64,000 bases of DNA. Source: CAYFNK01 sp964474895. Its GTDB lineage: Archaea > Nanobdellota > Nanobdellia > SCGC-AAA011-G17 > PNOQ01. The notes beneath the pieces are model-generated. The model saw nothing but the letters and a program-made list of their open reading frames with translations. It did not search any database and was not told the origin of the DNA. The first letter of the stretch is position 1. The number at the start of each line of letters is the position of its first letter. A program made the position numbers and the translations under genes. Positions 40,472 to 48,865 of this stretch are shown here, piece after piece. The DNA lies in the NCBI GenBank assembly GCA_964474895.1, contig CAYYUK010000001.1, positions 62,001-126,000 on the forward strand. Reading direction: 5' to 3'.

Positions 40472-42674
40472 TTTTCTTTTTTGTTGGTCTGTCATTTTCT
40501 ATATATCTGCATCTGGGATAACCATCACAACTAATGAATAAACCATAAATTGATTTTCTAACTTTTAAATGTCCTTCCTTGCAGTTTGGGCACTTCTTTT
40601 TTAATTTTCCAGAGTCTATTGCTTTCATTTCTTTTAATTTTTCTTTTGATAGATGTCCTATTTTGGTTTTGCATGATGGATCTATACACAAAATTTGTGG
40701 TTTTTTTCCTTTTTTAATTATTTTCAACTGTGGTTTTCCACATTCTTTGCAAAGTTCATCATGGGCTTTAACTAATGCACTTGGTAATGAATATATTGTT
40801 TTACATTTGGGATAACCGTTGCAAGCAATAAATCTTCCAAACTTACCAAATCTAATCATTAACTTTCCCTTTTCACAATTTGGACATTTCCCAATAAGAT
40901 TTTCATCTTTGGTTGCTTTTGCTAATGCTTTTCCAATTTCCAATTCATTTTTTTTAAATTTATTAATAATCGTTGTTAGAACTTTTCTTGCTTTTGCAAG
41001 TATTTTTTCTTCTGAGTGTTTATTGTCCATAATCTTTTCCATGTCTTCTTCGAATTCTCTGGTTAATTTTTCATCCAAAATTTCTGGAGCGTATTTTTCC
41101 AAATTTTTTATTAGTGCCATCCCTATTGGCGTTGCTTCTAACCTTATTCCATCAATATATCTTCTTTGGGATAGTGCATCTACAATTATTGCTCTTGTTG
41201 ATTTTGTTCCAAGTCTTAAACTTTCCATTTCTTTGATTATTGACGCCTGAGTATATCTTTTTGGTGGTTGTGTTTCTTTTTCTTCATCATTTATTTTTGG
41301 TTTTTTTACTTCGTCACCTTCATTAATATTTTTAATTATTATTTCTTTTGTGTCTACAAATCGCCCATATAGTTCATACCAACCTTTTTCTACTATGATT
41401 GATCCTGAGAATGAAAATTCTTCTTTGTTAACATCAATTTTAACGTTTGTACTTTCTTTTCTTGCTGGGTCTCCGAATACTGCAAAAAATCTTCTTACAA
41501 TTAGTTCATATAATAATTTTGACCTTCCACTAACTTTTCCCCTTTCCCCTGTGGGATAAACTGCGGGATGTGCTGGATCATCTTTTTTACCTTCATTTGG
41601 TTTTAATTTTGATTTTGATAACAACAATTCGCAAGATTTTGAGAAATCTTTATTTTTTGATAATTGTTTTAGAATCTTTTTATAATTTATTGCTATTGGT
41701 AATTTTTGAGAACTAGTTCTTGGATATGAAATTAAACCTGCAGTGTAAAGATCTTGTGCTAGTTTTGAAGTTTCCTTAGGAGTTATTCTCAAGGCTCTAA
41801 ATGCTTCTATTTGTAATGTTGTTAGATCAAACGGTGTTGGTGGATTTACAGTTGTTATTCTTTTAGTAATTTTTGAAACAATTGCTTTTTTGCCTTTTGT
41901 ATTTTTTAGTATCTTAGTAACTTCTTCTTTTTTCTGAAACTTATCTTTCTTGTGTTTTGCTAATATTTTCTTTTTGTTTAGTTCGCCTTCTAAAAAGATT
42001 TCCCAGTATTTTTTAGGCTTAAATTTTTTTATGCTTTCTTCTCTTTTAACAATTAATTTTAATGTTGGACCTTGAACTCTTCCCGTTGACATTAACCTAA
42101 ATCTTTTTGCTCCTTTTTTTATTGCTTGCGTTAATGCATTACTTAGGTTAATTCCGTAGTACCAGTCAAGTTTGTGTCTTGTTTTTCCAGCTTCAATCCT
42201 TGGAAAGTCCAAATGCTTGTTCGCTTTTTCATATGAGTCTATTAGTTCGTCTTTTGTTAATGTAGAGAACTTCATTCTTTTTGCATCTTTTTGTCCGCAA
42301 ATGAATTTGATTACATTGAACCCTATAACAGATCCTTCTACATCGTAATCTGTTGCTACTGTGAATTTATCTGCTCTTTTTGATAATTGTTTTAGAATAT
42401 TTGCATAATTCCTGGTGTATTCTGCATGTTTATCAATCTCATATTTTGGTTTCCACTCTATGTCAAAATTTGGAAGTTTATTAGTTCCTTTTTTGGACTT
42501 TGCTAATCCAAATAAATGTCCAACTGCACAACCAACAAGAATTGATTTTCCTTTATGTTTTAACTCATAATACTTTACTTTGCCTACTGTTTTTTTTATT
42601 GGTTTTGTGTCTGCTAAGGCGGTTGCTATTTTCTCTGCTTGTGCTGGTTTCTCTGTAACAATTAGCTCTACCAT
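40461..42674 (-). CDS. topA: DNA topoisomerase I (type IA)
   Basis: This enzyme relaxes negative supercoils by a transient 5'-phosphotyrosine link. A Toprim domain starts with LIVTEKPAQAEKIATAL and has ATDYDVEGSVIG (D-x-D). The active-site Tyr is in YTAGLISYPRTSSQ (about residue 315). The C-terminus contains three zinc ribbons (CPNC...CNGYPKC, CKEC...CIDPSC, CPNC...CDGYPRC). At 737 residues it is typical. No reverse gyrase is in the window. Confidence 0.96.
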   Translation of the reverse strand: MVELIVTEKPAQAEKIATALADTKPIKKTVGKVKYYELKHKGKSILVGCAVGHLFGLAKSKKGTNKLPNFDIEWKPKYEIDKHAEYTRNYANILKQLSKRADKFTVATDYDVEGSVIGFNVIKFICGQKDAKRMKFSTLTKDELIDSYEKANKHLDFPRIEAGKTRHKLDWYYGINLSNALTQAIKKGAKRFRLMSTGRVQGPTLKLIVKREESIKKFKPKKYWEIFLEGELNKKKILAKHKKDKFQKKEEVTKILKNTKGKKAIVSKITKRITTVNPPTPFDLTTLQIEAFRALRITPKETSKLAQDLYTAGLISYPRTSSQKLPIAINYKKILKQLSKNKDFSKSCELLLSKSKLKPNEGKKDDPAHPAVYPTGERGKVSGRSKLLYELIVRRFFAVFGDPARKESTNVKIDVNKEEFSFSGSIIVEKGWYELYGRFVDTKEIIIKNINEGDEVKKPKINDEEKETQPPKRYTQASIIKEMESLRLGTKSTRAIIVDALSQRRYIDGIRLEATPIGMALIKNLEKYAPEILDEKLTREFEEDMEKIMDNKHSEEKILAKARKVLTTIINKFKKNELEIGKALAKATKDENLIGKCPNCEKGKLMIRFGKFGRFIACNGYPKCKTIYSLPSALVKAHDELCKECGKPQLKIIKKGKKPQILCIDPSCKTKIGHLSKEKLKEMKAIDSGKLKKKCPNCKEGHLKVRKSIYGLFISCDGYPRCRYIENDRPTKKKTKS

Positions 42675-42730
42675 GAAGATTTAGGGCTAAACTAACTTTT
42701 TTAAGTGTTTTGTATAAAAGAAAAAGAATA

Positions 42731-42973
42731 TTATTGTCTTATTTCGAAAGCATCTGCACACTTTCTTGAACAGAATCTGTATTTTTTTCCCTTTATTTCT
42801 TCCTCTATGAATTCTGTTCCTTCTAAAACTTTGTGACAGTTTGCGCATTTGCTTTCATCAATATCATCATTATATCCTTGCATGAAACCTTCTTCTTCTG
42901 TTTCTATTTCATCATTATCTTCAAGTTCTTCTGCTTTATTATACACATTAACTTCTTTGTTTTCTTGGCTCAT
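42731..42973 (-). CDS. Small acidic protein with TRASH/MYM-type zinc finger
   Basis: The 80-residue protein has an acidic N-terminal half (many Glu/Asp) and a C-terminal treble-clef-like finger CANCHKVLEGTEF...YRFCSRKCADAF. Such TRASH/YHS/MYM fingers bind metal and occur in regulators and metal handlers. Its start overlaps the seryl-tRNA synthetase gene by 26 bp and has a GGGGAG ribosome-binding site 9 bases before the ATG. Function is unknown. Confidence 0.7.
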   Translation of the reverse strand: MSQENKEVNVYNKAEELEDNDEIETEEEGFMQGYNDDIDESKCANCHKVLEGTEFIEEEIKGKKYRFCSRKCADAFEIRQ

Positions 42974-44252
42974 TTCTTTTTCTCCCCATTTTTTTTATTC
43001 TGAACATATATTTCCTTAAAGCTCTTGGAACTGTTATTGTATTATCTTTGTTTTGAAAGTTCTCTATGATTGCAACCATCGTTCTTGAAGTTGCAACCAT
43101 TGTATTGTTTAACATGTGAACATATTTTTTCTCTTCCCCATCAATGTATCTTATGTTTAAAGGAACTGATTGATATGTTGTTGTATTGCTTGCCGATGTT
43201 ACCTCACCATATTTATTCTGTCTTGGGAACCATGCTTCAATATCATATTGCTTTGCTTGTTTATATCCAAGATCCCCTGAGCACATCTCTATAACTCTGA
43301 AAGGTATTTTTAATTTTTTATAAAAATCTTCTGTAATCTTTTGCATTTCTTCCATGTATTTCCATGAACTTTCTTGGTCTGAAATTATTACCTGCTCTAC
43401 CTTGTAGAATTGGTGCATCCTAAATAGTCCTTTTGTATCTACTCCGTGACTTCCAATTTCCTTTCTAAAACAAGGTGTAATTGTTGCCAACTTTATTGGT
43501 AGTTCTTCTTTTCTAAAAGTCTTGTTCTTAAATAATGAAACTAAGGGGTGTTCTCCTGTCGCAATTAAGTATAAATCTTCATCACCTATTTTGTAAATAA
43601 CTTCTTTGAAGTCTTCAAGGTCTACTGTTCCCCCCATTGTTTTTTTGTTAAGCATTAAAGGTGGGCAGATTATTCTAAATCCCTTACTAACTAGAGTTTC
43701 TATGCCAAATCTTTGTAACGCAAGATCTAACAATGCTAAATCATTTGTCAAATAATTAAAACCCTGACCAGCATTTGTTCTCCCTGCATTAAAGTTTGCA
43801 AGTTTTGCATCTTCTAAGAATTCTCCATGTGATTTTATCTCAAATTGGTGTTGTGTTTTCTCTCCAAAAAATTTGAAAGGAACATTATCTTTTTCAGTTT
43901 CTCCTTTTGGAACTGATTCATGTAATGTATTTGGTATTTTTAGTAAATTTGAATTTATTTCTTCTTTAAGAGAGTTCATTTCATTTTCTATTTTTTCTAA
44001 GCTTCTTGGTATCTCCTTGGCTAAGTTTAATATTCCTTTTATGTCTCTTCCCTCTTTTTTCTCTAATCTTATTTTATCTGTTAACTCATTTCTTTTGTTT
44101 CTCAACTTATCTGATTTTTGTTTTAGGAATCTCCATTTTTTATCTTGTTCTATAATTATATTTAGCACTTCTTTTTTGTCTAAAAGGCCTCTTTTTTCTA
44201 GAGAATTATTAACGATAGTTTTATTTTCTCTAAGATATTTTATACTTAACAT
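42948..44252 (-). CDS. serS: Seryl-tRNA synthetase
   Basis: This class II synthetase charges tRNA-Ser. The N-terminal 110 residues form the long antiparallel coiled coil that holds the tRNA. Motif 2 is TPCFRKEIGSHGVDTKGLFRMHQFYKVE, and motif 3 lies in NNTMVATSRTMVAIIENFQ. It is the ordinary SerRS type, not the rare methanogen type. At 434 residues the size is normal. Confidence 0.96.
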   Translation of the reverse strand: MLSIKYLRENKTIVNNSLEKRGLLDKKEVLNIIIEQDKKWRFLKQKSDKLRNKRNELTDKIRLEKKEGRDIKGILNLAKEIPRSLEKIENEMNSLKEEINSNLLKIPNTLHESVPKGETEKDNVPFKFFGEKTQHQFEIKSHGEFLEDAKLANFNAGRTNAGQGFNYLTNDLALLDLALQRFGIETLVSKGFRIICPPLMLNKKTMGGTVDLEDFKEVIYKIGDEDLYLIATGEHPLVSLFKNKTFRKEELPIKLATITPCFRKEIGSHGVDTKGLFRMHQFYKVEQVIISDQESSWKYMEEMQKITEDFYKKLKIPFRVIEMCSGDLGYKQAKQYDIEAWFPRQNKYGEVTSASNTTTYQSVPLNIRYIDGEEKKYVHMLNNTMVATSRTMVAIIENFQNKDNTITVPRALRKYMFRIKKMGRKRNEPRKQRS

Positions 44253-44387
44253 AGAGTTATCAGGACTTCAGTATTTATTTAAATGTTTTGCTGAGTCTTC
44301 TTTAAAAGGACTTATAAACTATTAAAAGTTCAGCTATATCCTGTAAAATATAAACCTTTAAATATAGTTAGAAGTTGATAGGTTTGG

Positions 44388-44666
44388 GTGTTAATGATGA
44401 GTGATACAGATATATTTGAAGTATTTTTTAGACGTAAGCCGTCGATGATTTTGGTAGCTTTGAGAAATAATCCAAGAGCAAGATATGGTTCTCTTTTGGC
44501 TAAGGAAGTGGATTGTACTTATTCTCATGCAGTTAAAATCTTGCAAGAGATGGAAAAAAACAAGTTAGTTACCTTTGAAAAGAAGGGAAGAATTAAGACA
44601 ATTAACTTAACTGAGAACGGTGAAAGGGTTGCAGATCATATTGAAAAGATCAAAGACATTCTTTAG
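44388..44666 (+). CDS. Winged-helix transcription regulator
   Basis: The 92-residue protein is a single winged helix: SMILVALRNNPRARYGSLLAKEVDCTYSHAVKILQEMEKNKLVTFEKKGRIKTINLTENGERVADHI, with recognition helix TYSHAVKILQEM and a wing. It resembles MarR/ArsR-like archaeal regulators. Three in-frame starts (GTG 44388, ATG 44394, ATG 44397) lie 27-36 bp after a TATA box (CCTTTAAATATAG, about 44353), so the mRNA has little or no leader. It is followed 2 bp later by a hypothetical gene. Confidence 0.8.
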   Translation: MLMMSDTDIFEVFFRRKPSMILVALRNNPRARYGSLLAKEVDCTYSHAVKILQEMEKNKLVTFEKKGRIKTINLTENGERVADHIEKIKDIL

Positions 44667-44668
44667 TT

Positions 44669-44986
44669 ATGGCTTTTAGCAAAAGTTTTCCAAGAACTGT
44701 AGGAACTAGTTCTTATCCAATTTGGGAAGAGATTTTCTTAACTGAAGATGAAGAAAGAGAGATTGAAGAAATTTCTAAGAAAGAAAATGTGGAATTAATG
44801 CAATCTTGTTTTGATGATGCAAAAAAGATAATTATTGAGAAGAGTAATAATGAATCTTCTGGTGATATTGTAAGTGTTGCTATTTCTTTGTTTAATAAAT
44901 TGGCTTCTCATTCAGTTTACCATAAAGAAAATAAGACCAAAGAAAAATTTGATGAAAAGTTTGGAAATGGGCCCGAGGGGATTTGA
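44669..44986 (+). CDS. Hypothetical protein, 3' end overlaps tRNA-Lys
   Basis: This 105-residue acidic protein (EEIFLTEDEEREIEEISKKENVELMQSCFDDAKKIIIEK) is predicted mostly helical and matches no family I know. It follows the winged-helix gene by 2 bp, so the two are probably coexpressed. The last six codons (GNGPEGI region) run into the opposite-strand tRNA-Lys, whose sequence supplies the stop. The original C-terminus may therefore have been lost. Confidence 0.6.
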   Translation: MAFSKSFPRTVGTSSYPIWEEIFLTEDEEREIEEISKKENVELMQSCFDDAKKIIIEKSNNESSGDIVSVAISLFNKLASHSVYHKENKTKEKFDEKFGNGPEGI

Positions 44987-45042
44987 ACCCCCGACCTTCT
45001 GGTTAAGAGCCAGACGCTCTAACCAAGCTGAGCTACGAACCC
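44968..45042 (-). tRNA. tRNA-Lys (anticodon CTT)
   Basis: The minus-strand cloverleaf has acceptor GGGTTCG/CGGGCCC with two G-U pairs, an intact D-arm, anticodon stem TCTGG/CCAGA with loop CTCTTAA, and T-arm GGGGG/CCCCT with TTCAAAT. The anticodon CTT reads AAG. The discriminator is A, and CCA is not encoded. Its 3' end lies inside the convergent hypothetical gene. Confidence 0.94.
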
Positions 45043-45082
45043 GTAATTAGTTGCGAAGAAATTCTGTATAAAAAGGTTTTGT

Positions 45083-45847
45083 TTAGGCACTTTGGAATCT
45101 AATCCAGAAGAATAGTATTAATCCCAAAAACAAGAAATACAGTATGTTGTATATCCAGAGCAATTGCGTCTTAATTGGTAACAAAAAGTGTAGTATGATA
45201 AATATCAATGCTATAATTGCACTTGTTAATATTGTTAGCAGCACGTTATCTCTTACGTTTTCTAGTGCATATTCTTTGAGATCTGAACAATCTTCGTTTA
45301 AACATGTCTTTTTTAATACATTTCCAGAGGAATCTGTTATTGAATAATTATTCATCCCTTGTATATAAAAGAATACAACAAAGGTTCCAGAGAGGATAAG
45401 AGTTATAAAAATAAATGATATCAGATATGTAATTATCTTCATTGGTGTTATTTTTTTTCGTTCTGGTTTTTCTTCTTTACTAATTTCTTCTTTTTTCTTT
45501 TCTATTATTGGTTTTTCTAACTTTTTTGGTTTTGGTCTTTCTATTCCCCTGAACGATTCTTCAATCTTTTGTGGTTTCCACCCCTTACTTAGAAGTACGT
45601 TTCGTATTTCTGTTTCAGATATTCCTTCCTCAATTGATTTTCTTATAAATTGTTTAAGAATTGTTTCTTCTGGTTTTTTCTTTGGTTTTTTTATTATCTT
45701 TTTGTTTTCTTTGCTTACAATCTTAAGGGCAGGCAGTACTTCTTGTTTTTTCCAACCGTTTTTTTCTAGTAAATCCAGTAGTTCATCTTCAGAATATCCT
45801 TTTTTTATACCCTCTTTTATGTAACTTATTAATTTGATATCAACCAT
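45083..45847 (-). CDS. Membrane protein with two N-terminal UBA-like repeats
   Basis: Two similar helical repeats, GYSEDELLDLLEKNGWKKQEV (about residues 17-37) and GISETEIRNVLLSKGWKPQKI (about 75-95), look like small UBA/HTH-type modules. A Lys/Glu/Pro-rich linker leads to one membrane helix (about 138-162), an outside segment with two Cys (KKTCLNEDC), and two more helices. Architecture suggests a membrane-anchored adaptor. No function can be assigned. Confidence 0.65.
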   Translation of the reverse strand: MVDIKLISYIKEGIKKGYSEDELLDLLEKNGWKKQEVLPALKIVSKENKKIIKKPKKKPEETILKQFIRKSIEEGISETEIRNVLLSKGWKPQKIEESFRGIERPKPKKLEKPIIEKKKEEISKEEKPERKKITPMKIITYLISFIFITLILSGTFVVFFYIQGMNNYSITDSSGNVLKKTCLNEDCSDLKEYALENVRDNVLLTILTSAIIALIFIILHFLLPIKTQLLWIYNILYFLFLGLILFFWIRFQSA

Positions 45848-45927
45848 TAAAACAGTTTTTGGATTTTAAGTTTAAATAGTTTACTAAAAGAAAGATATAT
45901 AAAGAATTAATTATAAATTAATTAATT

Positions 45928-46689
45928 ATGGAGATAAATCTGAAAAAAACCCCTCAAAATGTTACTATTATCGAGGGCTTTCCCGGCTTTGGTTTGGTTG
46001 GTACTATATCTACAGAATATTTGCTAGATCACTTGGATGCTGAGAAAATTGGCTCTATTTGGTTTGATGGTATGAATCCCATCGTTGCAGTTCATGAAAA
46101 GAAAGTTGTTGAACCAATTGGAATATTTTATCATAAAAAGAAAAATTTGGTTATAATCCATGCACTTACAAACGTTTCTGGTGTTGAGTGGAAGTTAGCT
46201 AAAATTATGGATGACCTTGCTAAAAAATTGAAAGCTAAAGAATTTATAAGTTTAGAAGGTGTTGGTGCTCTTGGTAAGGGCGGTGCTTTAAATATGAATA
46301 AAAAATTTAGTCCAAAAGAGAGGGGTAATTTGGAAGCTGGCGGTCCCAAAACTTATTATTACAGTTCTAAAAAGAATTTAGCTTGGGAGAAAGCAGGGAT
46401 ACCTCCTTTAAATGAGGGTATGGTCATTGGTGTTACGGCCAGCATGCTGCTAAAATTAAAATCCTCTCCGATTTCTTGCATATTTGTTGAAGCCCAGTCT
46501 GGATTGCCCGATAGTAGGGCGGCTGCAGAAATTATAAAAGTTTTAGATCTTTATCTTGGATTAAAAGTTGATTTTAAACCATTACTTAAGAAAGCAGAGA
46601 ATTTCGAAGGCAAAATTAAAGGTTTAATGAAAAATACTCAGAAAGTTATTAAAACCAAGGATAACAAAGAATTAAGTTATATGGGATAA
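45928..46689 (+). CDS. PAC2-family proteasome assembly chaperone-like protein
   Basis: The 253-residue protein starts with TIIEGFPGFGLVGTISTEYLLDHL, the glycine-rich PAC2/COG1938 signature. ISLEGVGALGKGG and a late ISCIFVEAQSGLPDSRAAAEIIKVLD follow. Eukaryotic PAC2 helps assemble proteasome alpha rings, and archaeal members are ATP-grasp-associated or proteasome-linked. PAN and CDC48 in the same window fit a proteolysis link, though no proteasome subunit gene is seen. Confidence 0.85.
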   Translation: MEINLKKTPQNVTIIEGFPGFGLVGTISTEYLLDHLDAEKIGSIWFDGMNPIVAVHEKKVVEPIGIFYHKKKNLVIIHALTNVSGVEWKLAKIMDDLAKKLKAKEFISLEGVGALGKGGALNMNKKFSPKERGNLEAGGPKTYYYSSKKNLAWEKAGIPPLNEGMVIGVTASMLLKLKSSPISCIFVEAQSGLPDSRAAAEIIKVLDLYLGLKVDFKPLLKKAENFEGKIKGLMKNTQKVIKTKDNKELSYMG

Positions 46690-46714
46690 AAAATAAAAAA
46701 ATAAAATTAAGAAT

Positions 46715-46903
46715 TTATCTTCTTCTTTTTTTCACTACTTTTTTTCGTGTGGTCTTTTTCTTTACTGCTGTCTTCTTTTTTACTACTTTCTTCTTTTTTC
46801 CGCCCCTGGCCATTCTTGCTTCACAAACATTTCCTTGCCCATCGACGTAGTAAAGATAACCTGATTTTCTTGTGACAACACCTTTTGCTATTACTTTTCC
46901 CAA
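46715..46903 (-). CDS. Small protein with conserved N-terminus and H1-like basic tail
   Basis: The start is TTG 46903, six bases after a very strong GGGGAGGTGA ribosome-binding site; GTG 46912 lies inside that site. The N-terminal 30 residues (GKVIAKGVVTRKSGYLYYVDGQGNVCEARM) look like a small folded beta domain with one Cys. The C-terminal 32 are Lys/Arg/Val/Thr repeats like those of the basic repeat protein at 9.9 kb. DNA or RNA binding is likely. A TATA box (GTATATATATG) is about 45 bp upstream. Confidence 0.7.
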   Translation of the reverse strand: MGKVIAKGVVTRKSGYLYYVDGQGNVCEARMARGGKKKKVVKKKTAVKKKTTRKKVVKKRRR

Positions 46904-46997
46904 ATAGTTCACCTCCCCTATGTAGGATACTTACTCTTTGAAAGAAGTCATATATATACCTTTTGTTATATCCGTCGGTGATTACAACTCTTAGTTT

Positions 46998-47090
46998 AAA
47001 CTTTTAATTATTGATTAAATTATTTAGTTTATTATTATTTTACAAGTTTTAGTTATTGATTAGATAATTTAGGTTTCTTATCTTTTAGGT
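46998..47090. repeat. About 46-bp imperfect tandem repeat 3' of xerA
   Basis: AAACTTTTAATTATTGATTA (from 46998) and AAGTTTTAGTTATTGATTA (from 47044) start two similar units, and a third partial unit with TTTTGATTA follows. The region is almost pure A/T with no ORF. It is between the xerA stop and the upstream region of the basic-tail gene. Confidence 0.5.
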
Positions 47091-47108
47091 TTTGATTAAA
47101 AGTTTTGA

Positions 47109-47933
47109 TTATATGTCATCCAATACATTTTTTACTTTCTTCAATTGTTCTTTTGAAACATGTGTATAGATCTGTGTCGTCGACAAATCAGAGTGCCCTA
47201 GTAGTTCTTGTATAATCCTTATATCTACGCCTTTATCTAAGTTATGTGTTGCAAAGCTGTGTCTTAGCTTGTGTGCAGTCACTTTCTTAGGGATTCCTGC
47301 TTTTTTTGAAATATTGCTTATGATTTTTTGTATGTTTCTTGTAGACAGATGCCCTTCATCCTTTCCTGGAAATAGATATTTTTCTTTTTCATCTAATGTT
47401 TGTATATGTTTTCTTAACTCTTCGCTTAGCTTCTCTGGAAAGAATATTGGTCTATCTTTTCCCCCTTTTCCTTCTCTAACCCATGCTATGTTGTTTTTTA
47501 TCTCAAGATCTGATATTTTTAGATTTACACATTCACTTACTCTGAGACCTGTTGCATATAATAATCTCATAATTAGCAGTGATTTTTTTGAAGATGCTGC
47601 CTTGAATAGTTTTCTTATTTCTTCTTTTGTTAGAAAGACCGGAATCGATTTTGGGATTTTTGGTGTTTTGAAGGTTACTATGTTTTTTCCAATTACATTA
47701 TCATAAAAGAACTTAATTGATGATTTTTTTATGGCTATTGATCTTGGACTTAGTTTTCTGTCTGAAATGAGTTCTGCAAAATATAGTTTGAGGTCGTCCT
47801 CTTTATTTTCTATCGGGTCTCTTTTTGTTTTTTCTAGAAATAATCTTACATTTGCAAGATACGTGTCAACTGTCCTTTTGGAAAATCCTCTTAATTTCAA
47901 CTCAACTTCTAGTTTTTTTAGGTAATTTTCCAC
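47109..47933 (-). CDS. xerA: XerA-type tyrosine recombinase
   Basis: The 274-residue protein has an N-terminal SAM-like core-binding domain and the catalytic set R (ATGLRVSE), K (GKGGKDR), HxLR (HKLRHSFATH), H (LLGHSDLSTTQ) and Y (IYTHVS). Size and motifs match the archaeal XerA that resolves chromosome dimers at dif, though a role as an element integrase is possible. A perfect inverted repeat lies just upstream of its TATA box. Confidence 0.92.
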   Translation of the reverse strand: MENYLKKLEVELKLRGFSKRTVDTYLANVRLFLEKTKRDPIENKEDDLKLYFAELISDRKLSPRSIAIKKSSIKFFYDNVIGKNIVTFKTPKIPKSIPVFLTKEEIRKLFKAASSKKSLLIMRLLYATGLRVSECVNLKISDLEIKNNIAWVREGKGGKDRPIFFPEKLSEELRKHIQTLDEKEKYLFPGKDEGHLSTRNIQKIISNISKKAGIPKKVTAHKLRHSFATHNLDKGVDIRIIQELLGHSDLSTTQIYTHVSKEQLKKVKNVLDDI

Positions 47934-47981
47934 AATATGCCCTCTTTTTAGTGTATTTTTGGTATAAATGGTATATAAAGG

Positions 47982-48005
47982 TTCGCCTAATGTATATTAG
48001 GCGAA
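47982..48005. promoter_or_regulatory. Perfect 24-bp inverted repeat upstream of xerA
   Basis: TTCGCCTAAT and ATTAGGCGAA (10-bp arms) flank GTAT. It sits directly upstream of the TATA region (TTTATATACC on the minus strand) of xerA and just before nothing clearly coded on the plus strand. It could be an operator, or a binding/crossover site of the recombinase. Confidence 0.6.
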
Positions 48006-48127
48006 TTATGGAGAAATTTCTTGTTTTCTGGTCTTCTTGGAGCAATGCTCAAATATAAAGATTTCCAATGTTACTATTAAATTAGAGCGTGTTTGATAAT
48101 GCAAGAGGTGGTTTTGGTTGATCTTTA
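48006..48127. other. Non-coding gap between xerA promoter and small ORFs
   Basis: I see only ORFs under 20 codons here. A ribosome-binding-like GAGGTGG occurs at 48105-48111, in front of the possible frameshifted small gene that follows. No RNA structure stands out. Confidence 0.3.
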
Positions 48128-48238
48128 TTGATACTTGGTGTCTTTTTCTTGTTGTTTGATCTTGGATACTGGACTTTCTGGAGAATTCGATGGTGGACTG
48201 CTTTATTTGTTTTTTGTGTTAATCTCATTAACATGTAA
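48128..48238 (+). CDS. Possible small membrane protein, maybe frameshifted
   Basis: TTG 48128 opens 36 codons with a hydrophobic start (LGVFFLLFDLGYWTFWRIRWWTALF), typical of tiny archaeal membrane proteins with Trp-rich turns. The GAGGTGG ribosome-binding site at 48105 is placed for TTG 48118 instead, which is in another frame and stops after 13 codons. A one-base indel would join them, so the gene may be broken or start irregularly. The 139 bp after it hold nothing I can name. Confidence 0.35.
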   Translation: MILGVFFLLFDLGYWTFWRIRWWTALFVFCVNLINM

Positions 48239-48377
48239 TGCATCTAAGAAAAAATAATCTCTTTTTCTTTTTTATTATGTTTCTGAATGGGATAATCTCT
48301 TGATAAAATAGTTAAATTTTGGGTCAAAAAAATAAAAAAGAAGATATTTAAAAAAGTTTTGTTAAAGCTTAAAAGTT

Positions 48378-48530
48378 TTAGGCCACCGGTAATTCAATAC
48401 CGAATGCCCAAACAATTATACTTAGTAAAATGTAGACTATTAACTGCCATATTATAAATATAGCCACTACGTTCCAAAAATTCTCTTTTATCCATTTCCA
48501 ATTGAATATTCTTCCTTTCTTTTTTTTCAT
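48378..48530 (-). CDS. 50-residue single-pass membrane protein
   Basis: ATG 48530 overlaps the previous stop by 4 bp (ATGA). The product starts MKKKKGRIFNWKWIKENFW, then one hydrophobic helix (VVAIFIIWQLIVYILLSIIVW) and a short tail. It is coupled to another small membrane protein. Function is unknown. Confidence 0.6.
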   Translation of the reverse strand: MKKKKGRIFNWKWIKENFWNVVAIFIIWQLIVYILLSIIVWAFGIELPVA

Positions 48531-48751
48531 TTTCTATTTACATACCTCCACCAGTATCCCACCAACATGGGTATAAATCCCAATATAATCCAATTTATAT
48601 TGTTAAACCAGGCCCCATAAATTAGTATTATCAATCCTATCACTTTTAGCATTATGTGTATGGAATCATTCTGTGAGAAAAACCATCCAAAAAATCCTGT
48701 TTTCTTCATTGGCACCTTTTTTCTTGGTGCTTTTCTTTTTTTCTTGACCAA
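48527..48751 (-). CDS. Small two-helix membrane protein
   Basis: TTG 48751 is preferred because GGAAAGGTGAT ends 4 bases before it; an upstream TTG at 48790 lies between this and the TATA box (AATTTAAATAC, about 48801). The protein begins with about 20 basic residues (VKKKRKAPRKKVPMKKTG), then two hydrophobic segments (IMLKVIGLIILIYGAWF, WIILGFIPMLVGYWW). With the next gene it forms a two-gene unit of small basic membrane proteins. No function is recognised. Confidence 0.6.
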   Translation of the reverse strand: MVKKKRKAPRKKVPMKKTGFFGWFFSQNDSIHIMLKVIGLIILIYGAWFNNINWIILGFIPMLVGYWWRYVNRK

Positions 48752-48865
48752 AATATCACCTTTCCTTGGGTTTCTAATTTTAGATTTCAAGTATTTAAAT
48801 TTTGTTGTTTTATTTTTCTTAGAAAAAACAAAAGGTTTAATAATACTTAATAAAATTGTGTTGTT

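Noticed and set aside
46945..46975. dif-like site (CGGATATAA and TATATATA arms) near xerA
   Set aside because: Only one arm looks dif-like and the other arm coincides with a TATA box for the basic-tail gene; kept as unproven.
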